Source: Sporobacter sp963677825 (GTDB taxonomy: Bacteria; Bacillota; Clostridia; Oscillospirales; Oscillospiraceae). Taken from it: a DNA stretch of 64,000 nucleotides. Position 1 is the stretch's first letter, and each line of letters begins with the position of its first letter. The notes beneath the pieces are model-generated. The model was not told the origin of the DNA, did not search any database, and worked only from the letters and a program-made list of their open reading frames with translations. Both the position numbers and the translations under genes were made by a program. The DNA is taken from the NCBI GenBank assembly GCA_963677825.2, contig CAXXEF010000001.1, forward strand, positions 806,001 to 870,000. The letters are read 5' to 3'. Shown here piece after piece: positions 15,012-23,521 of this stretch.

Positions 15012-16094
15012 ATGGTATTTGAACAGCTTAATCCGCACTATTGCCGGACGTACCTGTTCGTCCGGGACGGCGACGAGCACGCAGTGCTGGTCGACCCCGT
15101 CATCGATCACTTGCACGATTATCTTAAACTCTTGAAAGAGCGTAACCTGACGCTCACACACGTGATCGACACGCACTCGCACGCCGACCACATTTCGGCC
15201 GGTTCGGCACTCAAGGACATGACCGATTGCCACTATGTCATGCATGAAAATGCCCCGTCTAACTGTGCCGATATCCGTGTTAACGACGGCGACACGCTGG
15301 AGCTCAACGGCATCCGCTTTGATGTCGTTTACACCCCGGGCCACACGCTCGACGCGATCAGCCTGATCGTGGGCGGCAAGCTCCTTACCGGCGACTTTTT
15401 ATTCCTCGACGACGGCGGCGGCGGGCGCGACGATCTGCCCGGCGGCAGCGCGGCGATGCACTGGGAAAGCCTGTCGAAGATCTCCGAGCTGCCGGATGAT
15501 CTCATCGTCTACCCCGCGCACGATTACCGCGGACGCGAGCCGTCTAGCTTGGGGCATCAAAAGGAAACGAATCCGCACTTCAAAGCGCGCACAAAGCAGC
15601 AGTTCGTCGATTACATCAACGACCTGCGCCTCGGCCCTGCCGACTGGATGAAAGACGTGCTCGACGCCAACTACACCTGTGCACAGGACCCGAATAGCGT
15701 CTGGATTCCTGTTGACGCGCCTGCCTGTGAGATTCAGGGCACGCTCGATAAAAGCGTCAACGAGATTGAGGTCGATCACATTTCGGCGCAGGCGCTCAAA
15801 GAGCGCATCGACGCCGGTGAACAGCCGTTTCTGCTCGACGTGCGCGAGCCGGACGAACTCGTCGGCCAGCTCGGCGCGATCGACGGTGTCGTTAACATCC
15901 CCATCGTCTCGCTCGCGTCACGCCTGAGCGAGCTGGACGCTTATAAAGACAAGGAAATCATCGTCGTGTGCCGCTCCGGCTCGCGTGCGACAACCGGCGC
16001 GCAAATCCTCACCAAAGCCGGTTTTACTAAGGCCATCGTACTGGACGGCGGCATGCTCGCGTGGAATCAACTCAAACAAGCTGCCGCTAAATAG
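15012..16094 (+). CDS. MBL-fold persulfide dioxygenase-like protein fused to rhodanese
   Basis: The protein has 360 residues from ATG 15012 (the frame opens with GTG 15003, but GAGGTGA fits the ATG). Residues about 1-225 form an MBL domain with THSHADHISAG, TPGHTLDAI, GDFLFLDD and YPAHDYRG, the layout of ETHE1-type persulfide dioxygenases. Residues about 255-355 form a rhodanese domain with DVREPDELVG and an active-site loop VCRSGSRAT carrying the catalytic Cys. Such fusions oxidise or transfer persulfide sulfur. Being next to sufCB, it may manage sulfane sulfur near Fe-S assembly. In an anaerobe the true acceptor is uncertain. Confidence 0.85.
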   Translation: MVFEQLNPHYCRTYLFVRDGDEHAVLVDPVIDHLHDYLKLLKERNLTLTHVIDTHSHADHISAGSALKDMTDCHYVMHENAPSNCADIRVNDGDTLELNGIRFDVVYTPGHTLDAISLIVGGKLLTGDFLFLDDGGGGRDDLPGGSAAMHWESLSKISELPDDLIVYPAHDYRGREPSSLGHQKETNPHFKARTKQQFVDYINDLRLGPADWMKDVLDANYTCAQDPNSVWIPVDAPACEIQGTLDKSVNEIEVDHISAQALKERIDAGEQPFLLDVREPDELVGQLGAIDGVVNIPIVSLASRLSELDAYKDKEIIVVCRSGSRATTGAQILTKAGFTKAIVLDGGMLAWNQLKQAAAK

Positions 16095-16108
16095 ACAGCA
16101 GTTTCAAT

Positions 16109-16143
16109 AAGAAGCGCCGCCCGAACGGGCGGCGCTTCTTTGT
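16109..16143. terminator. Bidirectional terminator
   Basis: AAGAAGCGCCGCCCG and CGGGCGGCGCTTCTT arms (15 bp, perfect) around AA, with T-rich flanks. It is shared by the MBL-rhodanese and bactofilin genes. Confidence 0.9.
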
Positions 16144-16153
16144 TTACTTAGTT

Positions 16154-16891
16154 TTAAACTTTTGTCTGCGTCCCGACGCGCGCATCGGGTGAGACGCCGC
16201 AGGATTCGGTGTATTCCACCGTACCGATGTCACACCCGGCACCGACCGTCACGGTTTTGCCGCGCACGACCGACGCTTTGGTGTTCTCCAGCGTCACCTC
16301 GTCGCCTTCAATCGTTTCGGTTTCGAGAATCGGATTGAGAATACCCATCGACACGATTGCCTTCAGCACACCAATGCCGTTCGGCGGCCCGATGGCTACC
16401 GATATTTTACTGCCGCCAATCTCCTTAACGTGACTTTTCAGCCCGTACATCCGCACGGTGATTTCGTCCGCTGTGAGCAGTCCGCCAATATCAAATCCAC
16501 CGTTGGACGTAAACGTCTCAGCGCTGACGCTGCCATCCACCTTAACGGAGCCGTCAACACGAACAGAGTCACAGCGTAAATCGCCGCCGATCTGCGTTGA
16601 GCCGGAAATAACGGCTTGATTGGCCTGAACAGCGCCAATCACCCGTGCCGTACCGGTAAGCTTGAGCGACTCGGCCTGAATATCTCCATTGACTTGCGCC
16701 GTGCCGTTCAGTTTTACCTCGACAACGTCTAAATTGCCGTCCACATGCGCCGACCCGTTGACATTGATCACGTCACTTTTTACGTCGCCCTTGATGTGGC
16801 CAGACCCGTTGACAATCACCTTTTCAAACACACCGCCCCCGGCACTGCCGGAGCCGTTTATTCGCAGAATTCCTTGATTCTTATTTTCCAT
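16154..16891 (-). CDS. Bactofilin-like polymer-forming protein (YhbE/YhbF type)
   Basis: The 245 residues are dominated by short beta-helical repeats of the pattern VNGSAHVDGNL / LNGTAQVNGDI, each about 15-20 residues. This is the hallmark of bactofilins, which self-assemble into filaments at the membrane or cell pole. The C-terminal part (about 150-245) is less regular. It follows the YhbD-type gene by 11 bp, as in the Bacillus yhbD-yhbE-yhbF locus, where the bactofilins affect motility and cell surface functions. Only one bactofilin gene is present here. Confidence 0.8.
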   Translation of the reverse strand: MENKNQGILRINGSGSAGGGVFEKVIVNGSGHIKGDVKSDVINVNGSAHVDGNLDVVEVKLNGTAQVNGDIQAESLKLTGTARVIGAVQANQAVISGSTQIGGDLRCDSVRVDGSVKVDGSVSAETFTSNGGFDIGGLLTADEITVRMYGLKSHVKEIGGSKISVAIGPPNGIGVLKAIVSMGILNPILETETIEGDEVTLENTKASVVRGKTVTVGAGCDIGTVEYTESCGVSPDARVGTQTKV

Positions 16892-16902
16892 TTCACGCGC
16901 TC

Positions 16903-17526
16903 CTATAACAGTTTTTGTTTGATTTCTTCGGACAGCGCAGCCGTATCAAACCGCGCAAGCAGCTTGGCGCCGGATTCCATGACAAGTCCGGACGGCGGCT
17001 TTACCGCAAAGCAGACGAATACGCCCTGCTTACGTGCCAATACAACCTCTGATGCCTCCAGCCCGACCTTGACGCCTGTTTCGCTGAGCACACCGAGCAG
17101 AACACGCGCGTCGTCCAAGCCAACGTCACCGGATGCGAGGGCCTTGTCGACAATCGTCAGCGCAAGCAGATCACCGAAACTCAGCGGCTCGCCGATACCG
17201 GTCGCGTCTTTAAACAGTTCAAGCGACGATGCGGAGGCCACCCCGCGTTTGAGTACGTCGTCAAAGCTCAGCGACGTATCCCCTGTCTCCGGCGTGAAAA
17301 CATTGGCTAGATCGTCCAGCGATACGTCGTCTTTCATGGTTTTGATTTTTTCGATACGCGTAAGGACTTTCAGCTTCGGGAAATAGGTCTCCTGCCCTGT
17401 GAAAGAGGACTTCTTAATAAACCAATCCTCCGGTATCAGGCCTTTGCGTTTCCAGCGATACAGCTGCCCATAAGATATATCTGCTGTTTCCAGCAATTGT
17501 TTCTTTGAAATAAGTTCTTCTTGCAT
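16903..17526 (-). CDS. YhbD family protein (DUF4004), MerR-like helix-turn-helix
   Basis: The start is set at ATG 17526 after GGAGGTAGAGCC; the frame is open to 17643 without support. The 207 residues begin with a MerR-like winged helix (SKKQLLETADISYGQLYRWKR, then KGLIPEDWF). A helical region ending in FTPETGDTSLS and an alpha/beta C-terminus follow. This is the YhbD/DUF4004 family, which precedes bactofilin genes in Bacilli and Clostridia. The role is probably to regulate or to partner with the bactofilin, but this is not proven. Confidence 0.77.
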   Translation of the reverse strand: MQEELISKKQLLETADISYGQLYRWKRKGLIPEDWFIKKSSFTGQETYFPKLKVLTRIEKIKTMKDDVSLDDLANVFTPETGDTSLSFDDVLKRGVASASSLELFKDATGIGEPLSFGDLLALTIVDKALASGDVGLDDARVLLGVLSETGVKVGLEASEVVLARKQGVFVCFAVKPPSGLVMESGAKLLARFDTAALSEEIKQKLL

Positions 17527-17547
17527 GGCTCTACCTCCATTACCGTT

Positions 17548-17576
17548 AATGTAACATAACATTGTTTTGTTGTCAA
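17548..17576 (-). promoter_or_regulatory. Promoter for yhbD-bactofilin
   Basis: On the minus strand, TTGACA (17576-17571), 17 bp and TACATT (17553-17548), about 22 bp before the start codon. Confidence 0.65.
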
Positions 17577-17681
17577 TAGGCTTTTTTCTTATATTAGCTT
17601 CAATCGTCATGCCGCGCCGTATATCGTCCATCGGACGATCCATACTATGATCGATTACTATATCGCAGTAAGGAGACCGTC

Positions 17682-17906
17682 ATGAAGAAAAATCCCGACA
17701 ATCGCGACGATAACGTCATACACCTGCAAAAAAGCATCGACGATACCGTACGCAATATCCGCGAATCAAAAGCGGCGATTCGCGCAACATCAAACGACAA
17801 GACCCGCGCCGAGTTGACGGCCAAAAACGCGCGACGAGAGCAGGCAATCAACGCATTCCGCAGCGAAATCAACGACGAAGCCGAGCATCAGCAACGCAAA
17901 AGCTAG
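17682..17906 (+). CDS. tlp: Small acid-soluble spore protein Tlp
   Basis: This 74-residue, highly charged, helical protein matches the Tlp family: KNPDNRDDNVIHLQKSIDDT, then NIRESKAAI, and ending in KNARREQAINAFRSEINDEA. Tlp is made in the forespore and is found in spores of Bacillus and Clostridia. Its presence is the best direct sign here that the organism forms endospores. The ribosome site is AAGGAG. It would be read by a forespore sigma factor; I did not find a convincing sigma-G site. The stop codon lies inside the terminator palindrome. Confidence 0.82.
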   Translation: MKKNPDNRDDNVIHLQKSIDDTVRNIRESKAAIRATSNDKTRAELTAKNARREQAINAFRSEINDEAEHQQRKS

Positions 17907-17943
17907 TAAAAGGCGCCCGATTAATCGGGCGCCTTTTACTAGC
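17902..17943. terminator. Perfect palindrome/terminator after tlp
   Basis: The arm GCTAGTAAAAGGCGCCCGAT (17902-17921) meets its exact complement with no loop base left over, 42 bp in all. It contains the tlp stop codon. AAAA and TTTT within the arms let it terminate in both directions. The 106 bp after it (to 18049) hold no gene I can support. Confidence 0.8.
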
Positions 17944-18049
17944 AGGCACAAATATAAGCCAATATAGAAACCATCATGGAATGCGCGCAAATGACCGTCT
18001 GTATCGAGCAGAATCACGGCATAGTCTCCCCTGCTCCATGCATAGAATA

Positions 18050-18083
18050 AAAAAAACGCCGGCTTAACGCTGCCGGCGTTTTT
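18050..18083 (-). terminator. Terminator of the GNAT/PAP2 unit
   Basis: AAAAACGCCGGC and GCCGGCGTTTTT arms around an eight-base loop. It overlaps the last codons of the GNAT gene. Confidence 0.85.
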
Positions 18084-18585
18084 GATTGTCCGTTAAAACC
18101 TTTTCAAAAAGCATAAAGTCGCCTTTTCTGAAAATGACGGCACCGGTCTGGACGTACCCGAGGCTGCCGTAAAGCCGCATCGCCATGGGGTTTTCCATGA
18201 ATGCGTCCAACCGGATGCAGTGCACCCCTTTTCCGGCCAGCAACTGCTCGACATGGCGCATCGTCTTTTCACCGATCCCCCGCGCTTGCTTCGCGGGGTC
18301 GACACATAGCCGATGCACGATCCTAAAACGCCCGGGTGACCATGTTGCCATATCGTACAGCGGGTGCAGCGCTTTGTTGATCACGACCGCTGATACGATT
18401 TCGCCGTCCATCGTCAGCAGATACATGTGGCGCTTACGGATGTCTGAGCGCAGCAGTCGCCGACTGGGATAAACATCGTCCCACTGGTCAATGCCCTGCC
18501 GGTGCAGCGCAGCGACGGCGTCGTCAAAAAGGCGGCAGACAGCACCGAAATCGGTGGCGCGTGCACGCCTGAAGTTTTCTAACAT
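18064..18585 (-). CDS. GNAT family N-acetyltransferase
   Basis: This 173-residue protein has the GNAT fold: an N-terminal ATDFGAVCRLFDDAV helix, VVINKALHP strand, the acetyl-CoA pyrophosphate loop KQARGIGEKTM (about 113-123), LDAFMENPMAMRLYGSLGY and a final VIFRK strand. The substrate is unknown. It lies 13 bp downstream of the PAP2-like gene and its 3' end is inside the terminator. Confidence 0.82.
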   Translation of the reverse strand: MLENFRRARATDFGAVCRLFDDAVAALHRQGIDQWDDVYPSRRLLRSDIRKRHMYLLTMDGEIVSAVVINKALHPLYDMATWSPGRFRIVHRLCVDPAKQARGIGEKTMRHVEQLLAGKGVHCIRLDAFMENPMAMRLYGSLGYVQTGAVIFRKGDFMLFEKVLTDNQKRRQR

Positions 18586-18598
18586 GTCAGCTCTGCCC

Positions 18599-19048
18599 CT
18601 AACGAATGATCAGCGCAACGCCGATACCCAGCAGTGCGCCGGCCGATACCTGCAGCGGCGTATGCCCGACAAATTCCTTGAGCTTTTCCTCCGGCGAGAG
18701 CTTCTTACCCATCGTTTCAATAAACGCTATCATCTCATTTATGACCTTTGCCTGTTTGCCGGCTTCAAATCGTACGCCCATCGCATCGTGCATGACGATG
18801 AACGCCAAAACGACCGTAACGCCAAATTCAAACGACGCAAACCCGAAATGGATCGCGCACGTCGTAGCGATGGCTGTGACGGTTGCCGAATGGCTGCTGG
18901 GCATGCCGCCATCACCGATGAGGCGCGGCCAGTCTATTTTTTTGTTAACGACGGCATGCACGAGCGTTTTGAGTATTTGCGCGCTGACCCATGCAGTCAG
19001 GCCGTTGATGATGATCATATTGCTGATCAGCTGCGTAAACCAGTTCAT
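18599..19048 (-). CDS. Divergent PAP2 family membrane protein (YuiD-like)
   Basis: This is a membrane protein of the YuiD/COG1963 type with several hydrophobic helices and the PAP2-derived motif GGMPSSHSATV, then MHDAMGVRFEAGKQA and FVGHTPLQVSAGALLG. The chosen ATG at 19048 gives 149 residues and follows GGAGG with a rather long 12-base spacer. A TTG start at 19117 would add 23 residues with no ribosome site. PAP2 enzymes remove phosphate from lipids; the divergent family lacks part of the phosphatase signature, so activity is uncertain. Confidence 0.75.
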   Translation of the reverse strand: MNWFTQLISNMIIINGLTAWVSAQILKTLVHAVVNKKIDWPRLIGDGGMPSSHSATVTAIATTCAIHFGFASFEFGVTVVLAFIVMHDAMGVRFEAGKQAKVINEMIAFIETMGKKLSPEEKLKEFVGHTPLQVSAGALLGIGVALIIR

Positions 19049-19330
19049 ACCGTCGAGAAACCTCCACTGTAGTGAGGTCATAATATCAGAAAACGCCGAC
19101 GATAGCAACGTTAACAACGCCGTCAGACCGTCTTGTCGTGCTTCATGGCCGAAAACAGTTTACAGGCGCTGTATGGTATGGTAAATTATCGGTAACAGCT
19201 ACCAAAATATTGCCCATGGCCTAAACCGCACCACAGCGGCAATTCAAGAAACATAAACCCGTATGCTAAATAGTTATTAGTCTGAAGCACGCGTTTCAAC
19301 GTTTGCAGTTTAAGTTTGGGAGGATAATTG

Positions 19331-20641
19331 ATGAAATTTTGCAAAAACTGCGGGAATCAGCTAAATGACACCGCTGCTTTCTGCCCGAACTGCGGTACGA
19401 ACGTCAACGCCGCGGCCGACAATACGACGGCGGCAGCAGCGGCGGCGGCAGCAGCCGTAACACCACCGGATAGCGCCGGTACATACAACGCAGCCGAAGC
19501 ACCGACGCAAGGCAGCTACACACCACCAAACACGTCCGGCGACGGTACGCCGACGCAAGGCGGATACACTGCGCCCGGCGGTACGCCGACGCAAAGCGGA
19601 CAGCCGCAGGGCGGCTATAACAGTCCTGCTCAACCGTATCCACCGGCACAGCCGTACGGCGGCGGCCCGTCGTATCCGGGCGGCCCGACAGGCCCGACAA
19701 AGCCGGGCGGCAACAACAAGATGTTGATCATCATCATCTCCATAATCGTCGGTTTGTGCCTCATCGGCGGCGGCATTTTCGTCGCCCTGAAAATTATCAA
19801 CAAGAACAACAATAATCCCCAGACATCCGTTTCGCCGAGCTATGTGCCGTCGTCTTCGCCGAGCATCGCGCCGTCGACCGCACCGAGCACAGTGCCGTCG
19901 TCTTCCCCGAGCATGGCGCCGTCACCGTCTCCGAGCATCGCGCCGTCACCGTCGACTGCGCCATCTGCTAGCGGTACGAGCGGCGAAGCGGCGCTGTCGA
20001 TCTTCCAGCCGCAGACGATCACCAACATCAAAGAAGCTTTCATGGATATTGGACTGGATCTGGCACAGGTCGAGAATTTCCGCTATTGGGCTGAATGGCC
20101 GGACGGTCCCGTCTACACATTCGACTATAAAGGCTCTGCCGTTGACCTGCTGCTGCACGGCGACACGGGCGCTGTGTTCACAATTGAAACCGGCGCCGAT
20201 CAAGTTTATGTGGAGACTTATGTCCCAGGCGATATCGAAGATTATCTCGGCTATAACGTGCGCTACGGCGAGTATACTCCGACTACCGGGTACTACTTCT
20301 ATTATCCTTATCCCTACTACGATGAAGGCGGTTGGCTCAATTTCGAGGCCAGTGACGATATGGACTACTATATCGAAATCGTCGACGTCGCAACCGAAGA
20401 GGTTTTCGGTGCGCTCTATGTCCGCGCAGGCGAATGGTCGTATATGGATGTACCTGCCGGCGAATACTACATCAACTATGCAGCCGGCACCGACTGGGAG
20501 GGCTTAGGCAGTCTACCATTCGGTGTTGACACAGTCTTTGGCTACTCTGATGATAACTATCTCATTGATGGCGATTCAGACATCTACCTGATCATCGACT
20601 TTTATGGTGACGGCGTCTACTACGACCCATACTATGACTAA
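19331..20641 (+). CDS. Zinc-ribbon, low-complexity, single-pass membrane protein
   Basis: The start is ATG 19331 (436 residues) after GGGAGG. The N-terminus is a zinc ribbon (CKNCGNQ, then CPNCG). A Ala/Pro/Gly/Thr/Gln-rich disordered stretch follows (about 35-125), then one membrane helix (MLIIIISIIVGLCLIGGGIF, about 131-155), a Ser/Pro-rich extracellular stalk (about 165-215) and a C-terminal beta-rich, Tyr/Asp-rich domain (about 220-436). The topology is a cytosolic zinc ribbon with an outside domain. I do not recognise the outer domain. The 213 bp upstream contain no clear promoter. A second zinc-ribbon membrane protein lies at 56701. Confidence 0.68.
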   Translation: MKFCKNCGNQLNDTAAFCPNCGTNVNAAADNTTAAAAAAAAAVTPPDSAGTYNAAEAPTQGSYTPPNTSGDGTPTQGGYTAPGGTPTQSGQPQGGYNSPAQPYPPAQPYGGGPSYPGGPTGPTKPGGNNKMLIIIISIIVGLCLIGGGIFVALKIINKNNNNPQTSVSPSYVPSSSPSIAPSTAPSTVPSSSPSMAPSPSPSIAPSPSTAPSASGTSGEAALSIFQPQTITNIKEAFMDIGLDLAQVENFRYWAEWPDGPVYTFDYKGSAVDLLLHGDTGAVFTIETGADQVYVETYVPGDIEDYLGYNVRYGEYTPTTGYYFYYPYPYYDEGGWLNFEASDDMDYYIEIVDVATEEVFGALYVRAGEWSYMDVPAGEYYINYAAGTDWEGLGSLPFGVDTVFGYSDDNYLIDGDSDIYLIIDFYGDGVYYDPYYD

Positions 20642-20670
20642 GCCCAGCCCACTAACCGGTAAGCGAAATA

Positions 20671-20700
20671 ACAGGCGGCCTGCAAAAGCAGGCCGCCTGT
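20671..20700. terminator. Bidirectional terminator hairpin
   Basis: ACAGGCGGCCTGC and GCAGGCCGCCTGT arms (13 bp, perfect) around AAAA. The T-tract is weak. It separates two converging genes. Confidence 0.75.
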
Positions 20701-20720
20701 TCCGTGTTGTTACCGAGCGC

Positions 20721-22178
20721 TTAGTACAAAGTGCGCACGTCCATGATCTCGCGCAAGCCGTTGATGGTGACGGTGTAATACTCCGGTCTGTCGGGGTAAT
20801 GAAGCATGATAGTCAGGCTATCATTGGATAGTGTAAATTCTAGCGGATCTACTAAGTCACTTTCATATAAAGGATATTGACCGGCATACTGGGGCACGAC
20901 TCCTAATAGCGCCTCTTTATATTCATCTAAAGGCTTTCCTGTCAGATCGTCGAGTGTCACTGGTTGACCCGTTTTAAGATCGAGCACAAGCATTGTTTCA
21001 TGGAAAAACCTTAACCCTGAGTAGTAAATGTCAATACTCAAATACTGACCGCAAACGCTTACGTAGTTTCGGACTCTGATATACGTTTCGCCGTCATCTA
21101 TCTGCATGAGTGCTTGTGTCGCGTCATTGATCGCGTCGTTGATACTTTGCGTCACCGCCGGATCGTCACCGCCGGAAATCTCGACGAGCGCGTATTCCAT
21201 GTCATCTTCTATCGTGTGTGTGAACTGCGCTCTATAGGTTGAGTCGGGCGGGAAAACAAGCCCGCTTTCGATCAGGAGTGAGAGTTCTGTAAAGTCGTCG
21301 CCGCTGTACGCGACGAGCTGCGCGCAGATATCGGCAAAGCGCGTACCGGCGTATTCGTCGGCAAAGCCCTGTAGAAGGCTGACAAAGACGCTGTCACCGT
21401 TCATGATGAAATCAAGATGCTCGCCCTCCGCACCGTAGAACAGCACCGACGTCTGATGCGCCCACAGCTGACGCAGCTGCCAGCGTGCGAACCCGTCCGC
21501 CTCGGCCAGCAGCGTCTCGACGGCGGCGATGTCTGCCGCCAGCAAGTCAAATTTGATGGGATTGCCGCGGTAGTATACGCCCTGCAGCCGGCTCTGATAC
21601 TCGATCAGCGCCAGCACCGGCTCGGAGAAGACGTTTCCCAATGTGGCGACACGCGCCCAGTCTGTTTCAAATACCGGCGTCTCCTCGTAGCGGACGATCG
21701 TCATGACCGCGTCGGACGCCTCGCGGAAATCGGCACGTACGAGCACATCGGGGATGTTGTCGATTTTATCGGGATCGAGTACACCGCCCATCGTTTCGTT
21801 AAGCGCTGTAAGGTAGTCCGTCTCCCACACGCGCGTGTTGAGCTCGGCGGCGATGTCCTGCTGGAGCAGGATCAGCCGTTCCAGCAGCAGCTCGGCGTCC
21901 GACGGCGCAAGTGACGCGGCGTTATCGAGCAGATACTGCCCGACCGCGCTGCCGTCCGGTTCGTCGTACAAAAACGCTTCCACCGTCGACAGGCCGCTCG
22001 GCGGCGGCGACGCGGACGTAGTCCCCTCGCCGGATATCGGCGGCCCGCTGACGGATTCCGATGTTCCGGGCTGCGATGCGGACGGGCTTTGCGCGCCGTC
22101 TGTTCCGGCGCTGCAGCCGGCAAGCGCGGCTGTGATCATTGCAGCGCAGAGGACAACTGCTGTAAGTCGTTTGATCAT
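20721..22178 (-). CDS. Lipoprotein with C-terminal DUF3298/RsiV-like domain
   Basis: This 485-residue protein has a signal peptide with lipobox LAGC (Cys21) and a Ser/Pro/Gly-rich linker (about 25-62). A long alpha-rich middle region (about 65-320) is not recognised. The C-terminal domain (about 330-485) has IRVRNYVSVCGQYLSIDIYYS, LVLDLKTGQPVTLDDL and a final VTINGLREI. That last part fits the DUF4163/DUF3298 fold found in RsiV- and PdaC-like envelope proteins, which bind muramidases or act on cell wall. It is likely an envelope-facing sensor or binding protein. It precedes the EEP hydrolase reading direction by gene order but has its own ribosome site. Confidence 0.62.
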   Translation of the reverse strand: MIKRLTAVVLCAAMITAALAGCSAGTDGAQSPSASQPGTSESVSGPPISGEGTTSASPPPSGLSTVEAFLYDEPDGSAVGQYLLDNAASLAPSDAELLLERLILLQQDIAAELNTRVWETDYLTALNETMGGVLDPDKIDNIPDVLVRADFREASDAVMTIVRYEETPVFETDWARVATLGNVFSEPVLALIEYQSRLQGVYYRGNPIKFDLLAADIAAVETLLAEADGFARWQLRQLWAHQTSVLFYGAEGEHLDFIMNGDSVFVSLLQGFADEYAGTRFADICAQLVAYSGDDFTELSLLIESGLVFPPDSTYRAQFTHTIEDDMEYALVEISGGDDPAVTQSINDAINDATQALMQIDDGETYIRVRNYVSVCGQYLSIDIYYSGLRFFHETMLVLDLKTGQPVTLDDLTGKPLDEYKEALLGVVPQYAGQYPLYESDLVDPLEFTLSNDSLTIMLHYPDRPEYYTVTINGLREIMDVRTLY

Positions 22179-22231
22179 TGTGTCTACTCCTCTTGTTCGG
22201 TGGATAAACCGGGCGTGCCGGACGGACGCGA

Positions 22232-23305
22232 TTACTGCAGCAGTTTGAACTGCATCAGAACCGGATTGTGATCGGAAAACTCAAACGCCGTATCGATATT
22301 TTCGACGCGCACAATTTCGACATTCGGCGAGACGATAAATCCGTCAATCACCGATAAAAACGTCTCACCGGGGACGTATGGACCATCGGTGCCGCGGACT
22401 GTCGGACTAAGCGCCGCACCGTCGGGTACCTGCGCGATGGTAAAGCCGTCCGGCAGCAGGCCGACGTTGATCGGCTGGGCCCAGCTTTCGTCCGATGCTG
22501 GCAGGCCGAAGCGCGCCGGCGCGTCGCCAATCAGATCCTTATTAAAGTCACCGCCGATGATGACGTAGTTGCCGGCGGCGGCTTCGCTTTCGGCGACGGT
22601 GAGCACCTGCTGCAACTGCACCTCCCCAATGCCGACGCCGGACGTATACGCCGACAGATGCACGTTGAGGAGCACCAGCTCAAGTCCACCCGACGTCGGT
22701 ACACGCGTTACCGAGAAGCAGCGGTCGAGATCGAGAAAGCGGCGCAGGCCTTCTTCTATGGGCAGGCTGTAGCGCACCGCGTCGTTTGCGCCGAAGCGCG
22801 ATAGCGTCATAATACCGGATACCGACCGGCCGATTGGCTCGCGCAGCGGATAAAACAGGTACGGCGAGTCATAATTAAGTGCAAAGACAGATGCATAGCC
22901 ATCAAAACGCGCCGTCAGTATATCGGCCTCGTTGACGTGACGGCTGCGCGTGGCATCGGTGTCAACCTCCTGAAAGAAGGCGAAATCGGCGTCCAGCGTA
23001 CTGATGACGTTGGCCGCACCCGATATGTTCGTTTTGGCCGCGTCGGCGGAATACGCGCGCGCGTAGCGTCCGCCATCCATAAAGAAGCTGAAATCCGGAC
23101 TGTACGCGCCGAAGCCGACGTTGTACGTCGTAATCGTATAGACGGTATCCGTCGTGACCGGCTGGACCGATGCACTGTCGGGCGTGATGTCCAGTTGAAT
23201 CGTATCGTCGAGCCGATGATAGGCGATAACGACATACAGAACATAACCGACTGCAACGATAATAATAGCCGCCAGGAAGAGTAAAATAGTTTTAACAGCC
23301 TTCAT
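22232..23305 (-). CDS. Membrane-anchored endonuclease/exonuclease/phosphatase family protein
   Basis: The 357 residues start at the second ATG (23305), which suits the AAGGAG site better than 23311. One N-terminal membrane helix (about 8-30) anchors an EEP-fold domain: TTYNVGFGAY, FAFFQEVD (catalytic Glu), LVLLNVHLSAY, IGGDFNKD (Asp/Asn pair) and a final EFSDHNPVLM (catalytic His). All key EEP residues are present. The family cleaves phosphodiesters or phosphomonoesters in nucleic acids, sphingolipids or inositol phosphates. The outward location suggests an extracellular substrate. Confidence 0.83.
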   Translation of the reverse strand: MKAVKTILLFLAAIIIVAVGYVLYVVIAYHRLDDTIQLDITPDSASVQPVTTDTVYTITTYNVGFGAYSPDFSFFMDGGRYARAYSADAAKTNISGAANVISTLDADFAFFQEVDTDATRSRHVNEADILTARFDGYASVFALNYDSPYLFYPLREPIGRSVSGIMTLSRFGANDAVRYSLPIEEGLRRFLDLDRCFSVTRVPTSGGLELVLLNVHLSAYTSGVGIGEVQLQQVLTVAESEAAAGNYVIIGGDFNKDLIGDAPARFGLPASDESWAQPINVGLLPDGFTIAQVPDGAALSPTVRGTDGPYVPGETFLSVIDGFIVSPNVEIVRVENIDTAFEFSDHNPVLMQFKLLQ

Positions 23306-23332
23306 GTCCATGCTCCTTATTCTTTTAATGCT

Positions 23333-23361
23333 ATTATACTAAATGACGCGCAGGCATACAA
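23333..23361 (-). promoter_or_regulatory. Promoter for the EEP hydrolase gene
   Basis: On the minus strand, TTGTAT (23361-23356), 17 bp and TATAAT (23338-23333). The remaining 160 bp to ppx show no equally good promoter. Confidence 0.7.
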
Positions 23362-23521
23362 GCGAATGATATGGCTGTCGAGGCGCGGCTTTAAACAGAG
23401 CTAAACATAGATTTAACATTACCAAGTGTTCCAATAACGACCAATTTATGATATTTTATTAGGTAAGCCACTGCGGCCAACTACCCGGTACAAACTACGC
23501 CGGCACGGAATGGGGACCACT

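Noticed and set aside
17944..18049. A short minus-strand frame that reads FYAWSRGDYAVILLDTDGH
   Set aside because: It has no stop-to-start structure or ribosome site, runs into the tlp terminator and has no recognised match.
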